A program made the translations under genes and the position numbers. Shown here piece after piece: positions 18,816-27,013 of a stretch of DNA of 64,000 nucleotides. The stretch's first letter is position 1; each line of letters begins with the position of its first letter. Origin of the DNA: UBA1181 sp045226255 (GTDB lineage Bacteria > Bacteroidota > Bacteroidia > Bacteroidales > Paludibacteraceae); assembly GCA_045226255.1 (NCBI GenBank), contig JBGVCG010000003.1:178039-242038 (forward strand). Direction: 5' to 3'. The notes under the pieces are model-generated. The model was not told the DNA's origin, did not search any database, and saw only the letters and a list, made by a program, of their open reading frames with translations.

Positions 18816-19510
18816 TGGTGAAGATTGATTGGTCGAGAGTGAAGGCGGTTGTCTTCGATTTCGATGGTACATTATACGACAAGAAGAATTATCCCCTTCA
18901 CCTGATTCTGGCGAACCCTCTGGACATCTGCAAGGTGGGTGCCGAGCGTTCTGTGCGGAAAGGGATGAAGGACAAGGATTTCGAGACAGAGGAGAATTTT
19001 AATCGTGCCTTTTTCCAACAACTAGCGGAAAGGCAGAAGGTCTCCGTCGAGAAAGCCCAGATGTGGTACAACGAGGCCTATCTGGGCAGGTTCTTGAAAA
19101 TCCTGAAGAAGCATTACCATGCCCAGCCTAGGGTGGATGAGCTTTTGCAGAAACTCCGTGACCGGGACGTGAAGACGGCTGTTTTCTCGGATTACCAGCG
19201 CACGGAGGAACGTATGGAGGCTGTCGGTATTTCTCCCTCGACGTTCGACTTCTGTTTCAGCGCTCCTGACATGGGTGCCTTGAAGCCGGCTCCCCGCCTG
19301 ATGTGGGAGATCCTTTCGCAAATGGAGGTGGAGGGCCCTGAGATCCTTGTGGTCGGTGACCGAACCGATACGGACGGTGTTTCCGCCTTGGTGGTGGAGG
19401 GCCAGTTCGCCCAAATCGTCAGGAAAAAACCGGAGGAAGAGGTCACTACGCATGCTGTTATGCTTTGGGACGAGTTCGTGGAGGAAGCCATGAACGTTCC
19501 GATGGGATGA
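18815..19510 (+). CDS. HAD-superfamily hydrolase
   Basis: The 231-residue protein has the HAD nucleophile motif DFDGTLYD (Asp15 and Asp17), motif II Ser/Thr in AVFSDYQ, a Lys in ALKPAPRLMW and motif IV in VVGDRTDTDG. A helical cap lies between motifs I and II, as in phosphoglycolate-phosphatase-like enzymes. The likely activity is removal of phosphate from a small molecule; the substrate is unknown. The ATG overlaps the GH3 stop codon, which implies a linked role, perhaps with a phosphate-bearing substrate or product of GH3. A terminator follows. Confidence 0.9.
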   Translation: MVKIDWSRVKAVVFDFDGTLYDKKNYPLHLILANPLDICKVGAERSVRKGMKDKDFETEENFNRAFFQQLAERQKVSVEKAQMWYNEAYLGRFLKILKKHYHAQPRVDELLQKLRDRDVKTAVFSDYQRTEERMEAVGISPSTFDFCFSAPDMGALKPAPRLMWEILSQMEVEGPEILVVGDRTDTDGVSALVVEGQFAQIVRKKPEEEVTTHAVMLWDEFVEEAMNVPMG

Positions 19511-19535
19511 TTTTTTATTGAATTCGATTGTTTAT

Positions 19536-19565
19536 AAGGCGGATACATCGTGTGTCCGCCTTTTG
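19536..19565 (+). terminator. Terminator of GH3-HAD operon
   Basis: Stem AAGGCGGA / TCCGCCTT with an 11-base loop (extra ACA/TGT pairing inside) is followed by TTTTG. It lies 25 bases past the HAD stop. Confidence 0.85.
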
Positions 19566-19614
19566 TTTTCTTAAAAAAAAGCTATTCGGGTATGGTGTTT
19601 TCTGCCGAATTCTT

Positions 19615-19622
19615 TAATTTTG
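19615..19622 (+). promoter_or_regulatory. -7 element upstream of the hexapeptide acetyltransferase
   Basis: TAATTTTG followed by C matches the TAnnTTTG consensus. It overlaps an in-frame TTG at 19620, which argues that translation starts downstream at the ATG at 19677. Confidence 0.6.
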
Positions 19623-19676
19623 CATCGATGTGTTATCGCAAATGATAGAACTGTAATTGAAAAATGTTTGGTTGTT

Positions 19677-20387
19677 ATGTTGGACAGTAGTGAACAAATT
19701 AATAGTAAAGAGAGATACGAGTTTTATAAAAAGGCAGATGTGATCGCTTATTCGGTGTATCCGTCGTTTAAGGGCAGGTTGCGGGCACTGTTGCTGAATC
19801 TAAGCTATCGCTTTATTCGTGTGTTGAGACGCTATGAATATGTCTTGAATTGCAAGAAAGGTTTCATCCGCAGTTTCGAACTTTTTTTCATCATTATCTA
19901 TTACCGGCATCTGTCGGTGAAGACTGGTTATAATGTTCCACCGAATGTTTTGGGACCAGGTTGTGTCCTTCATTGTTTGGGCCCTGTGAATATCAACAAG
20001 GGGGGATGCGTCGGTGAAAACACTCGCATCCATGTGTGTACTCAGATGGGGACGGGCGCAGGCTATGCCAATGCCGCACCTAAGTTGGGGAAGAATTGCT
20101 ACGTGGCTCCGGGCGCTAAAATCTTTGGCGATATTACCATCTCTGATTGTACGGTGATTGGTGCCAATGCGGTTGTGAACAAGGGGTGCGAAAAGAGCAA
20201 TGTCCTTTTGGCTGGCGTGCCTGCCAAAGTGAAGAAGGAGGACGTGGATGTCTTCGATTTCATCATTCCTTCCACGATAGTCGCACAGCTAAGCATTGAG
20301 GAGCAACGCTTCCTTTTCCATAAAACCTCCCTTGAGGTGAAGAAGTATCTGGTGGAGAGGGGATACCTGAAGGAATTTAGGGATTAA
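19677..20387 (+). CDS. Serine acetyltransferase-like hexapeptide-repeat acyltransferase
   Basis: The 236-residue protein has a helical N-terminus and a C-terminal left-handed beta-helix. Its turns include PNVLGPGCVLHCLGPVNI and CYVAPGAKIFGDITISDCTV, ending with the VLAGVPAKV motif typical of CysE/LbetaH acetyltransferases. Enzymes of this type move acetyl from acetyl-CoA to serine or to a sugar. The expected active-site His could be that of VLHCLG. The open frame extends 19 codons further up to a TTG, but that codon lies in the promoter, so I start at the ATG. The N-terminal part is shorter and more basic than in CysE, so a cell-envelope sugar substrate is also possible. Confidence 0.85.
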   Translation: MLDSSEQINSKERYEFYKKADVIAYSVYPSFKGRLRALLLNLSYRFIRVLRRYEYVLNCKKGFIRSFELFFIIIYYRHLSVKTGYNVPPNVLGPGCVLHCLGPVNINKGGCVGENTRIHVCTQMGTGAGYANAAPKLGKNCYVAPGAKIFGDITISDCTVIGANAVVNKGCEKSNVLLAGVPAKVKKEDVDVFDFIIPSTIVAQLSIEEQRFLFHKTSLEVKKYLVERGYLKEFRD

Positions 20388-20420
20388 GAGTTGTGTGGTA
20401 TTATGCTATGACAAAAAACA

Positions 20421-20455
20421 AAAAAGGTTGAATGCTGAGCATCCAACCTTTTTTT
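20421..20455. terminator. Bidirectional terminator between acetyltransferase and tRNA-Asp
   Basis: AAAAAGGTTG and CAACCTTTTT form a stem with further ATGC/GCAT pairing inside. A-runs on the left and T-runs on the right allow it to end both the plus-strand gene and the minus-strand tRNA. Confidence 0.9.
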
Positions 20456-20456
20456 G

Positions 20457-20530
20457 CGGTGCGGACGGGACTCGAACCCGTGACCCCATGCGTGACAGGC
20501 ATGTATTCTAACCAGCTGAACTACCGTACC
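20457..20530 (-). tRNA. tRNA-Asp (GTC)
   Basis: The 74-base cloverleaf has anticodon loop CTGTCAC (anticodon GTC, 20494-20496 on the plus strand) and a T-loop GTTCGAG. The acceptor stem pairs GGTACGG with CCGCACC, leaving an A-C mismatch at the fourth pair. CCA is not encoded. Confidence 0.95.
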
Positions 20531-20560
20531 AATCACATCGGGTAATTCCCAAATGCGGTG

Positions 20561-20590
20561 CAAAGGTAGTGTTTTAATTTTAATACGCAA
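20561..20590 (-). promoter_or_regulatory. tRNA-Asp promoter
   Basis: On the minus strand TTG (20590-20588), a 19-base gap, then TACCTTTG (20568-20561) running into CACCGCA. It shares TTTGCACCGCA with both tRNA-Asn promoters. Confidence 0.75.
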
Positions 20591-20713
20591 TGCTTTTTGT
20601 TTCTTTTTTCTTCTGCGTGCATGTTTTTTTCGTGCGGGAGCTGTTATTCATGCGGAATTTTCTTTGTTAATACTTTGTCGTGGAGTTTTTTAGCCTTATA
20701 AGTGAATTATTTG

Positions 20714-20721
20714 TAGATTTG
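20714..20721 (+). promoter_or_regulatory. -7 element of the SGNH/SGNH/MBOAT operon
   Basis: TAGATTTG followed by C matches TAnnTTTG and lies 21 bases before the ATG at 20743. That spacing leaves a very short leader. Confidence 0.55.
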
Positions 20722-20742
20722 CATTTGTAAAAATGTATTTTG

Positions 20743-22503
20743 ATGAAAGCTTATATCTCGTTGATCTTCTTTTTGTCGGTGATGGCGGTGTTAACGCTGT
20801 TGTGTCTAATTTTCCCTTCTTCGGGAATCACTATAGGTGCGCAGCCTGATCCGGAAGACACATTGGGGGTCAAAGTGGATAGTCTGGCGTTGGACTCCAT
20901 AGAGGATGCCAGGCTGAATGGTATAGTGGATACCTCTCTTGTCATTGAAGATGACAGTGTTGTGCAATATGAGTCTAATTTCCTCGAGCAAATTGGGAAA
21001 GAGAGCATCACCCTTACGTTTCCGTCGCTGACGCAGGCGTTGTCGAAAAGCAATAGTGACAATGAGTCGGCTGAAAGCAAACTGCGCAAGGCGGAGGAGG
21101 AGCTTCGTCTCCAAATCGAACAAGACTCCCTCGATAAGGTGAGAGAGTTGCAAATGGCGGAGGAGGAGAAGGAACGCAAGGCGTTCGAGGATACTTTGAA
21201 GTCTTACCAACACTTTGCGGAGAAGAGCTCGGCGAGAATCTACTTCCCTAACGATGATTTCCACATGATGGACAAGCTGTTCGTCGCCCTGCAGAACTGT
21301 GGCAGGGGGCCTGTGGTGCATATCTTGCATTATGGAGACTCCCAGATTGAGTCGGACCGTATTACAGGTTATGTCCGTGAACAATTCCAGAAAAAATTCG
21401 GTGGTTTCGGTCCGGGTACTTGCCCTGCCATCCAACCCATCCGCTCCTATACGGTGGTGCAGACCTTCTCAGACAGTCTGCCTCGTTACATCGCTGATGG
21501 AACAATGCAACAGAAACTGCCGGACGACCACTATGGTGTCTTGGCCCAGATGGCGAAGCTGAGAGGTGGAAAGGTGACGTTGGGTTATACAACCTGCAAC
21601 AACAGCAAGGTATACAACCATGCGAAAAAGTTCTCCCAAGTCCGCCTTTTGGTTGGCAACACGGGTGAGAATTTCACCGCTAAACTTAGGTGGGGAAAGC
21701 AAGACTCCACGCAGGTGATAGAGGCTGCAACCCCGGAATTCTCTGTCCTCACATGGAAACTGGACACGATGGTCACCAGCGTGAAACTGGACTTGTCCGG
21801 TACGGCTGAGTTGTACGGTGTGGCGATGGACGGCAAGTCGGGTGTGGCGATGGACAACATCCCTCTCCGTGGAAGTTCCGGTACCTTCTTTACCAGAATA
21901 TCCTCCCATCTCCTTTCGGCTGCCATGAAGGAGTTGAATGTAAAACTGATTTTGCTGGAGTTCGGAGGAAACTATACGCCACATATATACAGCTTGGATA
22001 GGGTGGAGAAGTATAAGCAGATGATTGCGAGCCAAATACGTTATCTGAGAAATCTGCACCCTGGCGCCATGATCATCCTTATCGGTCCGGCGGATATGTC
22101 CCAAAAAATAAATGGTGAGTTGCAGACCTACCCGTTCCTGGAAGAGAACATCGAGGGAATGAAGCAGGCCGCATTGGAGAACGGCGCCGCCTTCTGGGAT
22201 ATGTACCAGGTGATGGGTGGACGAAATTCCATGATCAAATGGGTGGAACATGTGCCTGCTTGGGCGGCCTCTGACTATATTCACTTCACACCGACGGGTG
22301 CGGGACGTATCGCTGATATGTTCGTGCAATCCTTCATGAACTATTACGACTATTATTGCTTCTTGAAGAGAAATAAGAAGTGGAGCGATGAACTGCGAAA
22401 GAAACAGGAGGAGGAGAAACAGAAACTAGAGAGTCAAGTGAACCAGGCTGCTCAGTCCAGTCAGTCTAATCAGGTGAAACAAGTGAAACAGGTGAAGAAA
22501 TGA
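20743..22503 (+). CDS. Membrane-anchored SGNH/GDSL hydrolase-like protein (first of pair)
   Basis: The 586-residue protein starts with a membrane helix or uncleaved signal (residues about 4-28), followed by an acidic segment and a charged coiled coil (about 95-150). The SGNH domain shows block I HYGDSQIES (near residue 198), a block III-like EFGGNY (near 408) and a block V SDYIHFTPTG (near 511). The C-terminus is a Gln/Lys-rich coil. By analogy with MBOAT-linked SGNH proteins it should act in the periplasm to place or remove O-acyl groups on an envelope polymer. The stop overlaps the next gene by 4 bases. An in-frame TTG one codon earlier is not preferred over the ATG. Confidence 0.85.
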   Translation: MKAYISLIFFLSVMAVLTLLCLIFPSSGITIGAQPDPEDTLGVKVDSLALDSIEDARLNGIVDTSLVIEDDSVVQYESNFLEQIGKESITLTFPSLTQALSKSNSDNESAESKLRKAEEELRLQIEQDSLDKVRELQMAEEEKERKAFEDTLKSYQHFAEKSSARIYFPNDDFHMMDKLFVALQNCGRGPVVHILHYGDSQIESDRITGYVREQFQKKFGGFGPGTCPAIQPIRSYTVVQTFSDSLPRYIADGTMQQKLPDDHYGVLAQMAKLRGGKVTLGYTTCNNSKVYNHAKKFSQVRLLVGNTGENFTAKLRWGKQDSTQVIEAATPEFSVLTWKLDTMVTSVKLDLSGTAELYGVAMDGKSGVAMDNIPLRGSSGTFFTRISSHLLSAAMKELNVKLILLEFGGNYTPHIYSLDRVEKYKQMIASQIRYLRNLHPGAMIILIGPADMSQKINGELQTYPFLEENIEGMKQAALENGAAFWDMYQVMGGRNSMIKWVEHVPAWAASDYIHFTPTGAGRIADMFVQSFMNYYDYYCFLKRNKKWSDELRKKQEEEKQKLESQVNQAAQSSQSNQVKQVKQVKK

Positions 22504-23765
22504 GACGATGGCTTCTTATATTAATGGTTTGCATTCCCTGTGTGTGTGCTAATGCTGCGCAGGGATTTCTGCGGCGTGGCGTGCCTACGTATGATTTTAT
22601 CTCCGATTCGCTGAATAAGATAATCACGCCTGGATCGACGGATCGACGGGACGCTTTCTTCGAAAAACTGGACTCTATCGTTTTGTGCCACGAGGGAATG
22701 GTCAATATCCTGCATATTGGGGGGTCCCACGTGCAGGCGGACATCTATTCGCACGAGATCCGTCGCAACCTCGACTCCATCAACGACCAAAGCCAACCAG
22801 GGCGCGGTCTTATCTTCCCCTATACGGTGGCTAAGACGAATAACCCTTCCAACTATAAGATTATGTATCGTGGTGAGTGGACCACCACCAAAAACGTGAT
22901 GCGTGAGAGAAAGGCTGTCTTGGGTCTGACGGGCATGGCGGTCACTACGTCTGATTCGCTCGCTGAACTTACGGTGTGCCTGAATGGTAAGAACCGGTCT
23001 AATCGATGGACTTGCAATAAGTTAACTTTGCTGGGCTATGCGGATTCCGTCTGCATGGTGGAGCCTTTCGTCCGGCTGACGGACTCCTCGCTTTATGCGG
23101 CACGTTTTGATTCCGCTCTTTCTGTCTATGTCTTCGAGTTCGATCGTTTGGTGGACACGTTCACCATCGTCTTTGACCAGGTGGACAGTGTACTTCATGA
23201 GTTTACCATTACGGGTATTTTGCCGGAAAAGAGTGAACCGGGTGTTGTCTATAGCTCCATCGGTGTGAATGGTGCGACTGTCCCTTCGTACCTCTCTTGT
23301 GAGAACTTCGATAGGGACCTCTCCCTTATCCATCCGGATATGGTGATTTATGCCATAGGCATCAATGATGCGCTTGTGAAGAATTTCTCCGAAGAGAAGT
23401 TCATCCATCGATATGACTCCCTCATCTCTAGAGTGGAGTCCGTCTCCCCGAATTGTTACCATGTCTTTGTGACGAACAATGATTCCTATAAGCGGGTGCG
23501 TGCTAACCGTCGTACTCATTATGAGGTCAATAAGAACGGACTGAAGGCCCGCGACGCTTTCTACAAGCTTGCGGAGAAGCATAACGGTAGTGTCTGGGAC
23601 CTCTTCGAGATAATGGGCGGTCTAGGTTCCATGAAGCTGTGGGAGAAGGAAGGCATGGCGGCGAAAGATAAGGTGCATTTTACTCACAAAGGATATGTGT
23701 TGATTGGTGATTTGTTTTATAACGCGTTGATAAACGCATATTTGGAGAAAAATAATAAGGAATAA
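22500..23765 (+). CDS. Secreted SGNH/GDSL hydrolase-like protein (second of pair)
   Basis: The 421-residue protein has a signal peptide (LLILMVCIPCVCANA, cut near residue 20). Its SGNH blocks are HIGGSHVQ (Ser near residue 76), YAIGINDAL (near 287) and KDKVHFTHKGY (catalytic Asp/His near 390). It is a shorter relative of the gene just upstream and overlaps it by ATGA, so both are made together. Two SGNH proteins in a row feeding one MBOAT enzyme suggests two acceptor specificities or a relay; this is inference. The next gene starts 8 bases later. Confidence 0.85.
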   Translation: MRRWLLILMVCIPCVCANAAQGFLRRGVPTYDFISDSLNKIITPGSTDRRDAFFEKLDSIVLCHEGMVNILHIGGSHVQADIYSHEIRRNLDSINDQSQPGRGLIFPYTVAKTNNPSNYKIMYRGEWTTTKNVMRERKAVLGLTGMAVTTSDSLAELTVCLNGKNRSNRWTCNKLTLLGYADSVCMVEPFVRLTDSSLYAARFDSALSVYVFEFDRLVDTFTIVFDQVDSVLHEFTITGILPEKSEPGVVYSSIGVNGATVPSYLSCENFDRDLSLIHPDMVIYAIGINDALVKNFSEEKFIHRYDSLISRVESVSPNCYHVFVTNNDSYKRVRANRRTHYEVNKNGLKARDAFYKLAEKHNGSVWDLFEIMGGLGSMKLWEKEGMAAKDKVHFTHKGYVLIGDLFYNALINAYLEKNNKE

Positions 23766-23773
23766 TTGGTAGT

Positions 23774-25672
23774 ATGGAATTGGTTGTAAATTTTCTTAAA
23801 GATACATTCGCATTTGATGAAAACTCTCCGCTGCTTTTCACCCAGCTCTATTTTTGGGTGTTCTTCGTGGCGGTCTTCGCTGTCTTCTCCTTGGTGCATA
23901 GCAAGGTGTTGCTCCGAAATACGTTCCTCTTTTTCGTCAGTGTGCTATTTTACTATAAGACAAGCGGTTGGTTCACGTTGATCTTAGTCTTCGCGACGCT
24001 CTTCAATTACATCGACGGCCTCCTCATCTACCATTCCAAAAAGGGGTGGAAGACCACTTGGCTGGTGCTGGGACTCATCGTCAACCTGGCCTCCCTTTGC
24101 TACTTCAAGTATGCCTATTTCTTTGCGGATATGGTGCAGAACCTATTCGGCGCACATATCGATGTGAAGAATGTCTTCTCTATGATTGGTAACCGTATCT
24201 TGGAAGACCATCCTTCCATCTTCTCCACCTTGGGTTCCCCGGCGGACCCTAGCAAGCCTTACTTTACGGTCGATCGGATCCTGCTTCCGGTAGGTATCTC
24301 CTTCTTCACATTCCAGTGTATCAGCTACTTGATGGATATTTTCCGTGATAAGGTGGCCCCTGTGAAGAATATCCTCAACTTCGGGTTCTATGTAACCTTC
24401 TTCCCGCAATTGGTGGCGGGCCCTATCGTGCGCGCAAGCACTTTCATACCTCAGCTTTACAAGAAATATTTTCTTTCGAGGAGGATGTTCGGTATCGCCA
24501 TCTTCTGGATTCTGAATGGTATGGCGAAGAAGATCATCTTGAGCGACTATATCGCAGTGAACTTCATCGACCGTGTCTTCGAGAACCCTACCATGTACTC
24601 CGGCTTCGAGAACTTCGCCGCGCTGTTCGGCTATTCGCTTCAGGTGTACACTGACTTCTCCGGCTATACGGACATCGCGATCGGTCTTGCCATGCTGATG
24701 GGCTTCTATTTGCCGAAGAACTTCAACTCGCCTTACAAGGCCACCAATCCGGGTGAGTTCTGGAAACGTTGGCACATCTCCCTCTCCAAGTGGTTGCAGG
24801 ATTACCTCTACATACCATTGGGAGGAAACCGTACCGCCTCAATCGGTACTTATGCTTGTATCATCACCATCTCTTTGGTGGGCATGATCCTCTCGGGTAG
24901 TATCTGGGTGGCTATCGTGGTGCTGGCCATCGCGCTTATTGTTACGATCAATTGCTACAAATATCCTGAGAAGAAAAAGAATTTGACGTCTAACATGAAC
25001 CGATTGAACACTATGTTGTTGGGCGGTTTGTGGCACGGCGCCAGCTGGAACTTCATGATCTGGGGTGGTCTGAACGGTATCGGTATGATCGTGTACCGTT
25101 TCTGGAAAGACATGAACGTCTATGTCCGCTCGTGGGTCTCCTTGCTGATCGCAGCCGTCTTCTTCGTGCTGGCGAAGTTCTTCCCAGCACCGATCTGGAA
25201 TATCGCGGTGATTTGGATGGGTGTCATAGCTGTTGGTTCCTTCATCCGTATGCTCTACCACTTCTTCGAGGGTACGGCCGAATTGAAACCGTTGGCGACG
25301 GCTTGGGCGGTTTTGCAGACCTTCGTCTTCATCACATGGACGCGACTCTTCTTCCGTTCCGGCTCCAACTTGGACCCTGCGCAGGCGAATGAACAGGCTT
25401 GGATGACCGCCAAGGATATGGTCAATCAGATTGGTACGAAGTGGAATACAGCGGTGATTCCTAACATGGTTTGGGAGTATCGCTACGTCTTTACGCTTAT
25501 CATTTTGGGTATGATCATTCACTGGTTGCCGGAGCATTTCAAGCGCAGATACAGACTCTGGTTCGCCACCACACCGTTGCCTCTGATGGCTCTCTACGTG
25601 GTGATCGCAGTCTTCATCATATACCAGTTCATCACGGCGGACTTGCAGAAGTTCATTTACTTCCAATTCTAA
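23774..25672 (+). CDS. MBOAT-family membrane O-acyltransferase (AlgI/PatA-like)
   Basis: The 632-residue polytopic membrane protein has MBOAT landmarks: PQLVAGPIVRAS (near residue 215), QVYTDFSGYTDIAIG (near 292), FWKRWHISLSKWLQDYLYIPLGGNR (near 330) and the catalytic-His motif GGLWHGASWNF (near 417). AlgI and PatA use this His to pass acyl groups across the inner membrane to a periplasmic partner. Between the YIPLGGNR and GGLWHG motifs there is an insert of about 60 residues with two hydrophobic helices, where AlgI has a short linker. The two SGNH genes upstream are the obvious periplasmic partners. The polymer that is acylated is not known. Confidence 0.93.
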   Translation: MELVVNFLKDTFAFDENSPLLFTQLYFWVFFVAVFAVFSLVHSKVLLRNTFLFFVSVLFYYKTSGWFTLILVFATLFNYIDGLLIYHSKKGWKTTWLVLGLIVNLASLCYFKYAYFFADMVQNLFGAHIDVKNVFSMIGNRILEDHPSIFSTLGSPADPSKPYFTVDRILLPVGISFFTFQCISYLMDIFRDKVAPVKNILNFGFYVTFFPQLVAGPIVRASTFIPQLYKKYFLSRRMFGIAIFWILNGMAKKIILSDYIAVNFIDRVFENPTMYSGFENFAALFGYSLQVYTDFSGYTDIAIGLAMLMGFYLPKNFNSPYKATNPGEFWKRWHISLSKWLQDYLYIPLGGNRTASIGTYACIITISLVGMILSGSIWVAIVVLAIALIVTINCYKYPEKKKNLTSNMNRLNTMLLGGLWHGASWNFMIWGGLNGIGMIVYRFWKDMNVYVRSWVSLLIAAVFFVLAKFFPAPIWNIAVIWMGVIAVGSFIRMLYHFFEGTAELKPLATAWAVLQTFVFITWTRLFFRSGSNLDPAQANEQAWMTAKDMVNQIGTKWNTAVIPNMVWEYRYVFTLIILGMIIHWLPEHFKRRYRLWFATTPLPLMALYVVIAVFIIYQFITADLQKFIYFQF

Positions 25673-26013
25673 GCGGTTCTGTATTAGAGTGTTGTGCTTA
25701 ATTTGTTGATTGTTACTGCCTTGTGGAATAAATTCATGTGTGGTACTGCATCCTTTGAAGAAATGCGGAGTGCCGGTCTCTACTGTTTCATTTAGAAAGG
25801 GAAACGGAGGATTGTGCGCTTCGTGTTTTAAATGTGCGCCATGCCTTAAAATGGTAAATCGTAAATGATTAAATAGCAATTACTTGCAGCTGCTTTGACC
25901 GGCAAGTGAAAAATCCGTGAATATTGGCTTAAATTTTATGTTATATGACACAATTGTTCGTGATTTTGTATTAATTTCGCGCTTACAACAAAAAATCAGT
26001 TAATAGAGTAGTA
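25673..26013. other. Intergenic region before PRPP synthetase
   Basis: The 341 bases contain no convincing gene or hairpin terminator. Near the right end TAATTTCG (25972-25979) is a one-base variant of the TAnnTTTG element, 34 bases before the prs ATG; a similar TACTTTCG precedes the DUF3109 gene. Confidence 0.5.
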
Positions 26014-26955
26014 ATGGACAGTCAACATCCTTTTTCAGTTTTCGCCGGATCCAATACGAAGTATTTGGCGGAGGAAATATGCAACTGTTTGGGTTGCAAA
26101 CTAGGTAAAATCAATTTGCAGAGATTTGCAGATGGTGAGTTCGGAGTCTCCTATGAGGAGTCTGTGCGCGGCCATTATGTTTTCTTGGTTCAATCTACTG
26201 TGCCATGCGCAGACAATCTGATGGAGTTGCTCCTGATGATTGACGCGGCCAAGAGGGCTTCCGCTTATAAGATCATCGCTGTAATCCCTTATTTCGGCTG
26301 GGCGCGTCAAGACCGTAAGGACAAGCCGCGTGTGGCTATCGGCGCTAAGTTGGTTGCGGACATGTTGACAGTTGCCGGCATCGACCGTCTGATCACGATG
26401 GATCTCCATGCCGACCAGATCCAAGGCTTCTTCAATGTGCCTGTCGATCATTTGTATGCTTCTACAATCTTCTTGCCGTATATCCAATCCATGAATCTTG
26501 AGAACTTGGTCATCGCTTCTCCTGACGTCGGTGGTTCCAAGAGGGCTAACGCCTACTCCAAGTACTTGGGTTGCCCGATGGTTCTTTGCCATAAGAGCAG
26601 AGAGAAGGCCAATGTGGTCAGCGAGATGACGGTCATCGGTGATGTGAAGGGTAAGAACGTTATTATTCTGGATGATATGGTGGACACCGCTGGTACGTTG
26701 ACGAAGGCGGCAGGCATCATGTCTAACGGTGGAGCGCTCTCCGTTCGTGCGCTCGTTTCCCACGCTGTCATGTCCGATCCGGCCAGCACGCGCGTGGATG
26801 AGTCAAGCTTGGAGGAGATCATCTTCACGAACTCGATTCCGTTCCACAAGAACTGCAAGAAGGCGCACATCTTGTCTATCGCGCCGCTCTTCGCTGACAC
26901 GATCCAACGTGTGATGGACAACCGCTCCATCAGCGAGAACTATTTGACTAAATAA
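26014..26955 (+). CDS. prs: Ribose-phosphate pyrophosphokinase (PRPP synthetase)
   Basis: The 313-residue protein makes PRPP from ribose 5-phosphate and ATP for nucleotide, His and Trp synthesis in the cytoplasm. Family motifs are clear: DGEFGVSYEESVRG, PYFGWARQDRK (ATP-binding flag region), the ITMDLHADQIQGFF signature with metal-binding His, and the PRPP loop ILDDMVDTAGTL near residue 215. Length is normal. It stands alone between a probable promoter and a hairpin terminator that lies directly before the SNF2 gene. Confidence 0.97.
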   Translation: MDSQHPFSVFAGSNTKYLAEEICNCLGCKLGKINLQRFADGEFGVSYEESVRGHYVFLVQSTVPCADNLMELLLMIDAAKRASAYKIIAVIPYFGWARQDRKDKPRVAIGAKLVADMLTVAGIDRLITMDLHADQIQGFFNVPVDHLYASTIFLPYIQSMNLENLVIASPDVGGSKRANAYSKYLGCPMVLCHKSREKANVVSEMTVIGDVKGKNVIILDDMVDTAGTLTKAAGIMSNGGALSVRALVSHAVMSDPASTRVDESSLEEIIFTNSIPFHKNCKKAHILSIAPLFADTIQRVMDNRSISENYLTK

Positions 26956-26968
26956 TTTTTATAATAAT

Positions 26969-27000
26969 GGGCTGGAATCTTAGTGGTTTCAGCCCTTTTT
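26969..27000 (+). terminator. Terminator of prs, directly before the SNF2 gene
   Basis: Stem GGGCTGGAA / TTTCAGCCC (one G-T pair) with a 9-base loop is followed by TTTTT. It begins 14 bases after the prs stop and its T-run ends 13 bases before the SNF2 ATG. Confidence 0.85.
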
Positions 27001-27013
27001 GTCTTTGCGCATT

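Noticed and set aside
24839..25879. A 346-codon minus-strand frame opposite the MBOAT gene
   Set aside because: The MBOAT frame holds clear motifs; the antisense frame is His/Arg/Glu-rich and motif-free.
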